The position numbers and the translations under genes were made by a program. Below, in pieces: positions 1 to 7,037 of a stretch of 37,767 bases of DNA. How positions within the stretch are numbered: the first letter of the stretch is position 1; the number at the start of each line of letters is the position of its first letter. The notes beneath the pieces were generated by a model. The model had not been told where the DNA came from. It saw only the letters and a program-made list of their open reading frames with translations, and did not search any database. Source of the stretch: Bryobacterales bacterium (GTDB taxonomy: Bacteria; Acidobacteriota; Terriglobia; Bryobacterales; Bryobacteraceae); the NCBI GenBank assembly GCA_027459465.1, contig DAIDIH010000106.1, positions 1 to 37,767 of the forward strand. The letters run 5' to 3'.

Positions 1-13
1 AGTGTGGTGGCAT

Positions 14-1762
14 ATGCGCAACGAGGAGATCGCACAGATTTTCGAAAAGATGGCGCGGCTGTTGGCGTTTCGCGGTAAGGACCGTTTCCGGATCATGGCC
101 TATGAACGCGCCGCCGTCTCGCTCCGCGACCTCGAGGAAGACCTGGCGGAGATCGCAGCCCGAGGCGAACTCGAAGAGATCCCCGGAATTGGCAAGGACC
201 TCTCCGGGATGATCGAGGAGTATATCCAAACCGGCCATATTGCACGCTACGAAAACGAAGCCAAAGGAATCTCCCCGGGCTTGATCGAGTTGATGACGAT
301 CCCTGGCCTCGGCCCCAAGACGCTCGCGCTGCTCGACGCGAAGTGCCACATCCGCTCGCCCGACGACCTGAGGACCTGTCTCGACAAGATCCCCTCGATG
401 AAGCTAAAGGGATTCGGGGCGAAGAAAGCGGAGAATATCCGCCGGGGGATGGAACTGTGGGCAGCCAGCCGGCAGCGCATGTTGATCGGCGTGGCGCTCC
501 CTCTGGCGGAGAACTTGCTCGCTGAGCTGCGCGATATGGCACTAATTGAGCGCGCTGAGGCAGCAGGATCGCTCCGGCGGAGGAAGGAAACGATCGGAGA
601 CTTGGACGTGCTAGTCATCTCGAAGAACGCTCCGCGCGCGCTCGAGCAGGCGACGAAGCTTCCGCTGGTAAGGCAGGTACTCGCCCTCGGCCCGACGAAG
701 GCCACGCTGATCATCGAAGGCGGCATTCAGGTGGATGTTCGCGCCGTCGAGCGGAAATCCTACGGGGCGGCGCTGCAGTATTTCACCGGCTCCAAGCAGC
801 ACAACATCCATTTGCGAACGCTGGCGCGGGAGCAGGGACTGAAGTGTAACGAGTATGGCGTGTTCCGGGGTGAACGGCGGTTAGCCGGCGAGGAAGAGGC
901 TGAGGTTTACTCGCTGCTTGGTATGCCGGTGATTCCGCCAGAGCTTCGGGAAGACCGCGGGGAGATTGAAGCGGCCCTGGAAGGCCGCTTGCCGAAACTC
1001 GTCGAAGTGAAAAACCTGCGCGGCGATTTACATGCGCACACCACTTACTCCGACGGAAAGGCAACGGTGGAGGAGATGGTGGAACACGCCGCTGAGCTTG
1101 GCTATGAATATATCGGGTTGAGCGATCACTCCCCCTCGCAGCGAATTGCGCGAGGGCTCGACGCGGCAAGGCTCGAAGAAAAAATCGACGAAATAGAGGC
1201 GTTACGCAAGAAGCGTGGCAGCCGGGGCCCGAGGATCCTGATCGGTGCCGAAGTGGACATTCTCGCCGGCGGGAAACTCGACTATCCGGACGCGATACTG
1301 GCGAAGCTCGACGTGGTCGTAGCGGCGGTGCACTCACTGTTCCGGCAAAGCAAGGACATCATGACCGGGCGCATTCTGGATGCGCTGGCCAACCCTCATG
1401 TGGATGTTCTCGCCCATCCGAGCGGACGGCTGCTCGGCGCGCGGGAACCTGTAGCGCTGGATTTCGAACGCGTGGTGGATGCGGCCCATAGGAACCAGGT
1501 GGCGCTCGAAGTGAACGCATCGATGTACCGGCTCGATCTCAACGACGCGATGGCGAAAGCGGCGTGCGACGCGGGCGTCTTGTTCGCCATCGGCTCGGAT
1601 GCACATACGACCGCCCAGCTCGACCTCATCCGTTATGGTGTGTTTCAGGCACGGCGGGGCTGGGTGGCTGCCAAGTCGGTGATCAACACCTGGACGTATG
1701 CACGGCTGGAACGCTGGCTGCGGCAGAGACGAAGCGAGCATGCGAGGCGCCGGAGCGCGTAG
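14..1762 (+). CDS. polX: DNA polymerase X family protein with C-terminal PHP domain
   Basis: Family X DNA polymerase/3'-5' exonuclease of about 582 residues, the usual length of bacterial PolX, a gap-filling repair enzyme. Order seen: N-terminal helical 8-kDa-like region with helix-hairpin-helix motifs (EIPGIG near residue 55, IPGLGP near 96); nucleotidyltransferase core with GSLRRRKETIGDLDVLV (residues 185-201), giving catalytic D196 and D198, and a third Asp in QVDVRAV near 241; then a PHP phosphoesterase domain with GDLHAHTTYSDG (H340, H342), HSLF, HPSGR and GSDAHT. All expected metal ligands appear intact. I chose the ATG at 14 because MRNEEIAQIFEKMARLL matches the family start; an in-frame GTG at 2 lies at the window edge. 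It converges on the antiporter gene. The family assignment is firm; the repair role is known for the family, not shown here. Confidence 0.95.
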   Translation: MRNEEIAQIFEKMARLLAFRGKDRFRIMAYERAAVSLRDLEEDLAEIAARGELEEIPGIGKDLSGMIEEYIQTGHIARYENEAKGISPGLIELMTIPGLGPKTLALLDAKCHIRSPDDLRTCLDKIPSMKLKGFGAKKAENIRRGMELWAASRQRMLIGVALPLAENLLAELRDMALIERAEAAGSLRRRKETIGDLDVLVISKNAPRALEQATKLPLVRQVLALGPTKATLIIEGGIQVDVRAVERKSYGAALQYFTGSKQHNIHLRTLAREQGLKCNEYGVFRGERRLAGEEEAEVYSLLGMPVIPPELREDRGEIEAALEGRLPKLVEVKNLRGDLHAHTTYSDGKATVEEMVEHAAELGYEYIGLSDHSPSQRIARGLDAARLEEKIDEIEALRKKRGSRGPRILIGAEVDILAGGKLDYPDAILAKLDVVVAAVHSLFRQSKDIMTGRILDALANPHVDVLAHPSGRLLGAREPVALDFERVVDAAHRNQVALEVNASMYRLDLNDAMAKAACDAGVLFAIGSDAHTTAQLDLIRYGVFQARRGWVAAKSVINTWTYARLERWLRQRRSEHARRRSA

Positions 1763-1763
1763 A

Positions 1764-1824
1764 CTCCCTACCGCACCCTGGCGAATTCCGGTGGCGACCG
1801 CTACGGCGCCGCTGGGGTGGGGAG
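1764..1824. other. possible stem between convergent genes
   Basis: CTCCCTACC (1764-1772) can pair with GGTGGGGAG (1816-1824), nine pairs with one G-U, across a 43-nt GC-rich loop. It sits between the ends of polX and the antiporter and could slow transcription from either side. There is no T-tract, so this is not a classical intrinsic terminator. Nothing else is apparent in the 92-bp gap. Confidence 0.2.
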
Positions 1825-1854
1825 GACCCGGAATAACGGCTGGGGCGAAGACGC

Positions 1855-3087
1855 TCAACCGAGTGTGTATTCTCTCTCCCTCTTCTCCCGTGGTGGAACC
1901 GAACGATAGGTGAGCTTGAGCAGGGGCGGGGCGATGAGCGTGGTGGCCACGGACATAAAAACCACCACCCCATAGGCGCGATCGGAAACCACGCCGAGGC
2001 TCAGTCCGATTTGTGCGACCACCATCCCGACCTCGCCCCGCGGCGCCATGCCAACGCCGACGCGCATTGCGTCGGCCCAGCCCATGCCTGCCGCGCCAAG
2101 TCCGCAGCCGACAACCTTCGAAACGACGGCGGCCACGAAGATCACCAGCACGAGCAGGAGCGCATCCGTGGAGTTGAACACCGCGAGATCGACATTCAGG
2201 CCGATACCGGCAAGGAAAAACGGGACGAGGAGTTCGGAGACGCCGTGGGCGAAGTCGTGGACGCGATGTTCGAGCGACTCCGACAATGCGACGCCGGCCA
2301 GGAACGCGCCGATGATTGCCGCAACGCCGGCGTACATGGCCAGGACTCCAAGGCCGAACAGAACCACCATGGCGAGATTGAATTGCACTTCGCCGGCGTG
2401 CAGGCGCTGCTTGAGCGAGGGGACGACTCGGCCCATGGCGCGGGTGCCCCAGGTGGCGACGATCAGCGTGAAGGCGATGGCGGCCACCGCCGTGAGCGCC
2501 AACTCCGCGATGTTCAGCGAGCCGCGCGCCATACTGCTTACGACCGCGAGCAAGATGAGGCCCAGCACGTCGTCGATGACCGCGGCGGCGAGGATGATCC
2601 GGCTCGCGCGGTGCTGCAGCAGGCCCATCGCGGCCAGCACCTGCGCTGTGATGCCGACGCTTGTCGCGACCATCGCCGCGCCAACGAAGCGGGACTCGAG
2701 GCGCGGCTCACCCCAGAGTCTCATGATCGCCCAGCCGGTGACGAACGGGACGGCGACGCCGAGGATCGCAACGAGGGAAGCGGTGCGCCCGATACGCACA
2801 AGTTCGCTGGCCCGTACTTCGAGTCCGACCCGGAAGAGCAAGAACATGACACCGAGTTCCGCCAGAGCCGTCAGCACCTGATTCGGATGAATCCAGCCAA
2901 GGACACCGGGACCGATGAGCACGCCCGCCAGAATTTCACCCACGATGCCGGGCTGTTTCAGCCGCTCGAAGATTTCCGCGAATAACTTCGCGCTGCCGAA
3001 CACCGCCAGCATGGCGAGGGGAATGTTCTCCGCGTGTGGCGCGGAACCGAGCACGATCGCGGGCGCGAGCGGAGCCAGCATGGCCAT
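1855..3087 (-). CDS. CPA2-family cation/proton antiporter (KefB/NapA-like)
   Basis: Integral membrane antiporter of 410 residues with about 12 hydrophobic segments and no C-terminal TrkA-N domain. Seen: start of the exchanger domain with LAVFGSAKLFAEIFERLKQP, GEILAGVLIGPGVLGW near residue 50, the unwound-helix region ATSVGITAQVL near 141, the ion-binding IDDVLGL with the Asp pair at D172-D173, and MAPRGEVGMVVAQIG near 355. The DD pair is typical of electrogenic Na+/H+ exchangers such as NapA; KefB/C use QD, so Na+(K+)/H+ exchange is the better guess. The reading frame stays open far upstream on this strand, but similarity begins at the ATG at 3087 (a second ATG lies at 3081), and the longer frame would run antisense through the kinase gene. 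It is divergent from the cytidylate-kinase-like gene across a 96-bp gap. The C-terminus ends in a short charged tail. Confidence 0.9.
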   Translation of the reverse strand: MAMLAPLAPAIVLGSAPHAENIPLAMLAVFGSAKLFAEIFERLKQPGIVGEILAGVLIGPGVLGWIHPNQVLTALAELGVMFLLFRVGLEVRASELVRIGRTASLVAILGVAVPFVTGWAIMRLWGEPRLESRFVGAAMVATSVGITAQVLAAMGLLQHRASRIILAAAVIDDVLGLILLAVVSSMARGSLNIAELALTAVAAIAFTLIVATWGTRAMGRVVPSLKQRLHAGEVQFNLAMVVLFGLGVLAMYAGVAAIIGAFLAGVALSESLEHRVHDFAHGVSELLVPFFLAGIGLNVDLAVFNSTDALLLVLVIFVAAVVSKVVGCGLGAAGMGWADAMRVGVGMAPRGEVGMVVAQIGLSLGVVSDRAYGVVVFMSVATTLIAPPLLKLTYRSVPPREKREREYTLG

Positions 3088-3142
3088 CGTTGAGCGGGTC
3101 CGGTCCGCCCCGACCTTCACCTTCGCACATCCGCGCCGCGTT

Positions 3143-3158
3143 TGGCACCTGTCGTGCA
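3143..3158 (+). promoter_or_regulatory. candidate sigma-54 (-24/-12) promoter for the kinase-ttcA pair
   Basis: TGGCACCTGTCGTGCA matches the RpoN consensus TGGCACG-N4-TTGCA at all positions but two in the conserved parts, with GG (3144-3145) and GC (3156-3157) at the required spacing. Transcription would begin near 3169, about 15 nt before the ATG at 3184, leaving AGGTGG (3171-3176) as ribosome site. A second, perfect match precedes the next transcription unit (4650-4665), which raises confidence in this one. Confidence 0.55.
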
Positions 3159-3183
3159 CACTGCCGGGGTAGGTGGCATCGCG

Positions 3184-3840
3184 ATGAAATACCGGATTCT
3201 TACCGTGTCCCGGGAGTACGGCAGCGGAGGCGCCCAGATCGCGCAAAGGATCGCCGGCCAACTTGGCTGGACGCTGCTCGACTCCCGGATCCTCACTGAG
3301 GTGGCGCGATCGGCGCAGGTGGACATTCGCACGGCGGGCGAGAACGACGAGCGTGTGGATTCGTGGTTTCACTGGCTGAACAAAAACGCCATGCGCGCGG
3401 CGGCGGTGTCGGCGGGGCTGAAGCTTGAAGACGCGGAATTGTTCGACGCAGAGACAATGGCGGCGTTCACACGCGAAGCGATCGAACAGGCATACACGAA
3501 GGGCGATTGCGTGATCGTCGGCCGGGGCTCGCAGTGCATCCTTGCCGGACGCACGGAAGCGTTTCATGTGTTCATTTATGGTTCCCCGGAGAACCGCCGG
3601 CGCCGCGTCGCGAGCCGGATTAAGGAAGGCGAGGACGGCGAAGCCTACATGCGCTCGATGGACGAACAGCGCGAGCAATATATCGCGCGGTTCTACGAAA
3701 AGTACTGGCGCGAGCCTCACCTTTACAACCTCATGATTTCCTCCGACCCGGGCGAAGACTACACAGCATCGACGATCCTGTACGCGATGGGGGCGAGTGT
3801 CGCCGCTACCCCGGCCGTCGCGCCGCTCAAAGCCCGATAA
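3184..3840 (+). CDS. cytidylate kinase-like family protein
   Basis: A 218-residue P-loop protein of the cytidylate-kinase-like family (AAK/Cytidylate_kin2), which differs from genuine Cmk. Seen: beta strand plus variant P-loop in ILTVSREYGSGGAQIAQRIA (residues 5-24), LLDSRILTEVA, a central VIVGRGSQCIL strand, and a lid-like segment rich in Arg (ENRRRRVASRIKEGEDG). In this family substrates are mostly unknown; members are often found in stress or antiporter neighbourhoods. The start at 3184 is chosen because MKYRILTVSREYGSGG fits the family; an in-frame ATG at 3142 would include the putative promoter. The next gene starts 9 nt after its stop, so they are probably co-transcribed. True CMP kinase activity is doubtful without a search. 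Confidence 0.8.
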   Translation: MKYRILTVSREYGSGGAQIAQRIAGQLGWTLLDSRILTEVARSAQVDIRTAGENDERVDSWFHWLNKNAMRAAAVSAGLKLEDAELFDAETMAAFTREAIEQAYTKGDCVIVGRGSQCILAGRTEAFHVFIYGSPENRRRRVASRIKEGEDGEAYMRSMDEQREQYIARFYEKYWREPHLYNLMISSDPGEDYTASTILYAMGASVAATPAVAPLKAR

Positions 3841-3849
3841 GCTGAAGGG

Positions 3850-4629
3850 ATGGAAATCGAACGCGCCCTGCTGCATAAAGTGGGCGAGGCGGTGCACCGC
3901 TTTCAGATGATCGGCGAGGGGGACCGGATCGCCGTGGCGCTTTCCGGTGGCAAGGACTCGCTGACCATGCTGGAAGTGTTGCGTCTGCTGGCCGCGCGGG
4001 CGCCCGTGCAGTTCACCGTTTGCGCGTTCACCATCGAGCAGGGTAAGTTCCTGCGGCCGATCCAGCCGCTGGGGGAGTGGTTGAAGCAGCGTGCCGTTGA
4101 CTGGACGTATTTTCACGACCGGCCCTCGCATCGCCTGCTGGCGGAGCAGCCCGGCCATGGCTGCGACTTGTGCAGCCGGTATCGCCGCAGGGCCGTCTAC
4201 GAAGTGGCCCGCTCACTCGGGGCGAACGTCATCGCCTTCGGGCATACAGCCGACGACATGTGTGAGTCGTTGCTGCGCAATGCCATGTTTACCGGACGGC
4301 TGAGCGCCCTGCCGCCGGTGACCTGGTCGCGGCAGAAGGATTTCCGCCTGATCCGCCCGCTGGTGTACGTGGGGGAGGATCTGACCGCGAAGTACGCCGA
4401 ATCGCTCGGCGCGCCGGTGATTCCCTGCGGCTGCTCCCAGCGCCCGGCCACCGTGAGGCGGTCGTTGCGCAGCATCCTCGCCGAACTCGAAGCCGAGCAT
4501 CCGCGGCTGCGGGAGACCCTGCTCGCCGCGATGGGCAATATCCATCCGGACCGGCTGCTGGACCCGCGGTTTTTCGAGGGGCAGAAGCCGGCGCCCGCGC
4601 CGGATTTGCTGCCCGTACTGGAAGACTGA
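3850..4629 (+). CDS. ttcA: TtcA-family PP-loop tRNA thiolation enzyme
   Basis: A 259-residue adenine-nucleotide alpha-hydrolase of the TtcA/TilS superfamily. TtcA thiolates cytidine 32 of some tRNAs using ATP and an iron-sulphur cluster. Seen: PP-loop SGGKDS (residues 32-37), the CxxC motif GCDLCSRYRRR with C105 and C108, GHTADDMCESLL near 131 followed by FTGRLSALPP, and PCGCSQ with C193 and C195, one of which can be the third cluster ligand. The order matches TtcA rather than TilS, and there is no TilS C-terminal domain. The family also contains paralogues of unknown target, so the exact tRNA position is inferred. It follows the kinase-like gene by 9 nt. Start ATG at 3850. Confidence 0.82.
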   Translation: MEIERALLHKVGEAVHRFQMIGEGDRIAVALSGGKDSLTMLEVLRLLAARAPVQFTVCAFTIEQGKFLRPIQPLGEWLKQRAVDWTYFHDRPSHRLLAEQPGHGCDLCSRYRRRAVYEVARSLGANVIAFGHTADDMCESLLRNAMFTGRLSALPPVTWSRQKDFRLIRPLVYVGEDLTAKYAESLGAPVIPCGCSQRPATVRRSLRSILAELEAEHPRLRETLLAAMGNIHPDRLLDPRFFEGQKPAPAPDLLPVLED

Positions 4630-4649
4630 GCGACCGCCCCCTGTTACTT

Positions 4650-4665
4650 TGGCACGGATCTTGCA
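4650..4665 (+). promoter_or_regulatory. sigma-54 (-24/-12) promoter of the usp-DUF302 operon
   Basis: TGGCACGGATCTTGCA is a perfect match to the RpoN consensus TGGCACG-N4-TTGCA, lying in the 60-bp gap between ttcA and usp. The expected start is near 4676, 14 nt before the ATG at 4690, and GGAGG at 4677-4681 gives a ribosome site with an 8-nt spacer. Promoters of this kind need a bacterial enhancer-binding protein; none is encoded in the window, and I did not identify its binding sites. Confidence 0.75.
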
Positions 4666-4689
4666 TCTGCTGCAGCGGAGGCGGAGTAG

Positions 4690-5526
4690 ATGGCGGAAAC
4701 GCTCGTGAAGGAAATTCTTTGCCCGGTGGATGGCTCGGAGCGGTCGGCGGCGGGATTGAAGGTGGCAGCGGGACTCGCCGCAGTGTGCGGCGCCCGGCTC
4801 ACGGTTCTGAAAACGCATCAGCCGGACGTGCCGCCGTATCTGACCCGAGGCGCAGCGGAGCGCGTCGAGTCCGAAATGGCGGCTAACCGTGCCGCCGAGC
4901 ACAGCGCTTTACGCGAATTTGTCAACAAGACGATCCCGGCCCAGGAAGCCGAAGTTCGGGTGGAAGACGGCGACCCGCGTGATGTCATACCGCGGGTCGC
5001 CGAGGCCCTCAACGCGAGCCTGATTGTGATGGGGACACATGCGCGAACGGGCATCGAGCGTCTGGCCGCCGGTTCGATCACCGAAGACGTGCTGCATGCG
5101 GGATCCATACCGGTGCTCACGACGGGTCCTCAGGCCCGGTTTCACGATGTATCGCCGATTGTCTGCGCCGTGAACGATTCCGAAGCAGCCCGGCGCGCGT
5201 TGAGCTACTCGGTCCGCCTGGCAGGTTGCCTCAATGCCCGCCTGGTGGTTTTGCACGTCGTGGAGGACAAGCCGCGCCGGGCGATCGCCGACCTTTGCGC
5301 GTGGGCCGGCCAGCAGGCGCCGGCAGGTTGCCAGATGCAAGAGGTGACCCGAACCGGAAATGCGGGGGAGGAAATCCTACGCGCTGCAAGCGAGATGCAC
5401 GCCGGCCTTCTGGTGATCGGCGCGGAGCACCGGAGGTTCTCCGACCATGTCATGCTCGGGTTGACGGCCGAGCAGGTGCTGCGCCATGCCGATTGCCCGG
5501 TGTTGACTGTGATAGGAGGAGAGTAA
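4690..5526 (+). CDS. universal stress protein, tandem UspA domains
   Basis: Cytoplasmic protein of 278 residues made of two UspA folds, about 1-145 and 152-278. Seen: ILCPVDGSERSAAGLKVA at the start of domain 1 and IVCAVNDSEAARRALSYS at the start of domain 2, each typical of the first Usp strand and helix. The ATP-binding pattern G-x2-G-x9-G-[ST] is imperfect: domain 1 reads GTHARTGIERLAAGS, with Ala where the second Gly is expected, and domain 2 reads GAEHRRFSDHVMLGLT. ATP binding may therefore be weak or lost in domain 2. The gene has its own sigma-54-like promoter and a GGAGG ribosome site, and its TAA is followed immediately by the DUF302 start, so the two are translated from one message. 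Tandem Usp proteins are commonly linked to hypoxia or redox stress; the role here is inferred. Confidence 0.9.
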   Translation: MAETLVKEILCPVDGSERSAAGLKVAAGLAAVCGARLTVLKTHQPDVPPYLTRGAAERVESEMAANRAAEHSALREFVNKTIPAQEAEVRVEDGDPRDVIPRVAEALNASLIVMGTHARTGIERLAAGSITEDVLHAGSIPVLTTGPQARFHDVSPIVCAVNDSEAARRALSYSVRLAGCLNARLVVLHVVEDKPRRAIADLCAWAGQQAPAGCQMQEVTRTGNAGEEILRAASEMHAGLLVIGAEHRRFSDHVMLGLTAEQVLRHADCPVLTVIGGE

Positions 5527-5910
5527 ATGTTGATTCGCGTTCCATCGTCCAGGCCGCTCGACGAAATCGGACGAGCGATTGAAGAAGCCGCCACCAAGCG
5601 GCGTTTCGGCGTTATCGCCACGCACGATCTGCAGGAAACCATGAAGCGCAAGGGCGTCGAGATGGACATGGAGTGCCGGATCTACGAGGTGTGCAACCCG
5701 GCGCAGGCCAAGCGCGTGCTCGAAGCGGACGGTTCGATTTCGACCGCGCTGCCCTGCCGCATCTCTGTCTACGGCAAACCCGGCGCGTACACGATCGCCT
5801 CAATGCTTCCCACCGAGATGATGAAGGCGTTTCCCATGCCAGAGATCGAGCCGGTGGCGCGCGAAGTGGAAGAAGTCATTAAGGGCATCGTCACCGAGGC
5901 TGCGGGCTGA
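5527..5910 (+). CDS. DUF302 domain protein
   Basis: A 127-residue soluble protein consisting of a single DUF302 domain (residues about 1-120), with no signal peptide. Seen: amphipathic N-terminal helix LDEIGRAIEEAATKRRFGVIATHDL, the segment CRIYEVCNPAQAKRVLEADG, and ALPCRISVYGKPGAYTIASMLP, all in the family order. The biochemical function of DUF302 is unknown; members recur in bacteria and archaea next to sulphur, heavy-metal or stress genes. Its ATG abuts the usp stop with no gap (TAA then ATG), so it should be translationally coupled to usp and share the sigma-54 promoter. Two Cys residues flank the centre but are not a CxxC pair. The family call is firm and the role open. Confidence 0.85.
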   Translation: MLIRVPSSRPLDEIGRAIEEAATKRRFGVIATHDLQETMKRKGVEMDMECRIYEVCNPAQAKRVLEADGSISTALPCRISVYGKPGAYTIASMLPTEMMKAFPMPEIEPVAREVEEVIKGIVTEAAG

Positions 5911-5911
5911 G

Positions 5912-5946
5912 CTATCGCATACAGCGAAATTTCCGATAGACTGTAT
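5912..5946. other. interleaved inverted repeats after the DUF302 gene
   Basis: Four perfect 6-nt arms lie in the order A-B-A'-B': CTATCG (5912-5917), ATACAG (5919-5924), CGATAG (5934-5939), CTGTAT (5941-5946). A pairs with A' and B with B', but the two hairpins overlap, so an RNA could form one or the other, or a strained pseudoknot. The element begins 1 nt after the DUF302 stop. No T-tract follows. This could also be paired operator half-sites in DNA. Confidence 0.4.
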
Positions 5947-5949
5947 CGA

Positions 5950-6022
5950 ACTGCCCCGCGCTGTGGGCCCCGCAGGCGCAGTAGTCTACCAGGGGATCGT
6001 CTGCGCCCGTAGCGCGGGCAGT
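5950..6022. other. 73-nt near-continuous hairpin before the beta-propeller gene
   Basis: The arm 5950-5968 pairs with 6005-6022 over 18 base pairs (two wobble pairs) with one bulged C at 5957. After a 3-nt bulge the stem continues with 5972-5978 against 5998-6004, seven more pairs, leaving a 19-nt loop. The right arm ends 1 nt before AGGAG (6024-6028), the ribosome site of the gene at 6033. There is no T-run on either side, so a plain intrinsic terminator is unlikely. A structured 5' leader or a REP/MITE-like palindrome are the main alternatives. Not recognised as a known RNA family. Confidence 0.55.
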
Positions 6023-6032
6023 CAGGAGTCTT

Positions 6033-7022
6033 ATGCGCCGTCTCATCGCCGCTCTCGTTTTTCTTTGCTGCTCGGCAACTGCCTTCGCGGCGTCGAGCCT
6101 GCTTCTCGTCCTTGCCAAGCAGGACAACACGCTCGAAATCGTCGACCCCGCTTCCGGCAAAATCCTCTCCCGCATCCCCGTCGGCAACGATCCGCACGAG
6201 GTCGTCGCCTCGGCTGACGGCACGCGCGCCTACGCCTCCAACTACGGCGGCCCGCGTAGCAGCTACCACACCATTGCCCAAGTCGATCTTACGGCACGCA
6301 AAGCGCTCCCGCCCATTGACATCGCGCCGCTGCACGGCTCCCACGGCCTCGCCTGGGCCGGCGGCGAACTGTACTTCACCGCCGAAGTGAACAAAGTTTT
6401 CGGCCGCTGGAACCCGGCCACCGGCCGCATTGACTGGATCATGGGCACCGGCCAGGACCGCACCCACATGATCGAGCTGAGCGCCGATCTCAACCACATC
6501 TACACCGGCAACATCAACTCGAACACCGTCAGCCTCTTCCACCGCGTGCCGGGCAATCAGCCCTTCGCCGACCTCTGGACCCAAACCCTCGTCCCTGTCG
6601 GCGCCGGCCCCGAGGGCTTTGACGTCTCGCCCGACGGAAAGGAGCTCTGGGCCGCCAACTCCCACGGCGCCTCCGTCTCCATCGTCGACCTCGCCACCGC
6701 CAAGGTCACCGCAACGATCCCGGTCGCGACCGGCCAGTCCAACCGCCTCCGCTTCACCCCCGACGGCAAACACGCCTTCATCTCGGACCTCCGCACCGGC
6801 GACCTCGTCATCCTCGATACGGCCTCGCACCAGATCGTAAAACGCCTCAAACTCGGCCGCAGCGCCGCCGGCATCCTCATGGTCCCCGAACGCAACGCCG
6901 CCTACGTCGCCTTGAGCGCCGACAACCGCGTCGACATCATCGACCTCTCGACTCTCCAGGTCAAAGGCCACATCGCCACCGGCCGCGGCCCCGACGGCAT
7001 GGCCTGGGTCCACGTGCCGTAG
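6033..7022 (+). CDS. exported YVTN/YncE-like beta-propeller protein
   Basis: A 329-residue protein with a signal peptide (MRRLIAALVFLCCSATAFA, cleavage after about residue 19) followed by beta-propeller repeats. Seen: repeats of the type VDPASGKILSRIPVGNDPHEVVASADGTRAYASN, DVSPDGKELWAANSHGASVSIVDLATAKVTATIPVATG, FTPDGKHAFISDLRTGDLVILDT, and IIDLSTLQVKGHIATGRGPDGMAW, the YVTN/YncE signature with conserved PDG turns. Such proteins are periplasmic or surface binding modules with no fixed enzyme activity. The ribosome site AGGAG at 6024-6028 supports the ATG at 6033. A strong hairpin occupies the leader. Third codon positions are mostly C, like the genes from 10740 on but unlike the ABC pair between them. 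The ligand is unknown. Confidence 0.85.
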   Translation: MRRLIAALVFLCCSATAFAASSLLLVLAKQDNTLEIVDPASGKILSRIPVGNDPHEVVASADGTRAYASNYGGPRSSYHTIAQVDLTARKALPPIDIAPLHGSHGLAWAGGELYFTAEVNKVFGRWNPATGRIDWIMGTGQDRTHMIELSADLNHIYTGNINSNTVSLFHRVPGNQPFADLWTQTLVPVGAGPEGFDVSPDGKELWAANSHGASVSIVDLATAKVTATIPVATGQSNRLRFTPDGKHAFISDLRTGDLVILDTASHQIVKRLKLGRSAAGILMVPERNAAYVALSADNRVDIIDLSTLQVKGHIATGRGPDGMAWVHVP

Positions 7023-7037
7023 CGCAAGGGCCGCGTC

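Noticed and set aside
2011-2985. Plus-strand open frames opposite the antiporter
   Set aside because: Composition is Arg/Asp/His-rich without motifs, while the minus strand encodes a convincing membrane antiporter.
3088-4158. Upstream extension of the antiporter frame to 767 codons
   Set aside because: The extra 357 residues have no family similarity and lie antisense to the kinase-like and TtcA genes.
5950-6022. Intrinsic terminator of the usp-DUF302 operon
   Set aside because: The hairpin is strong, but no T-run follows on either strand and it abuts the next ribosome site.
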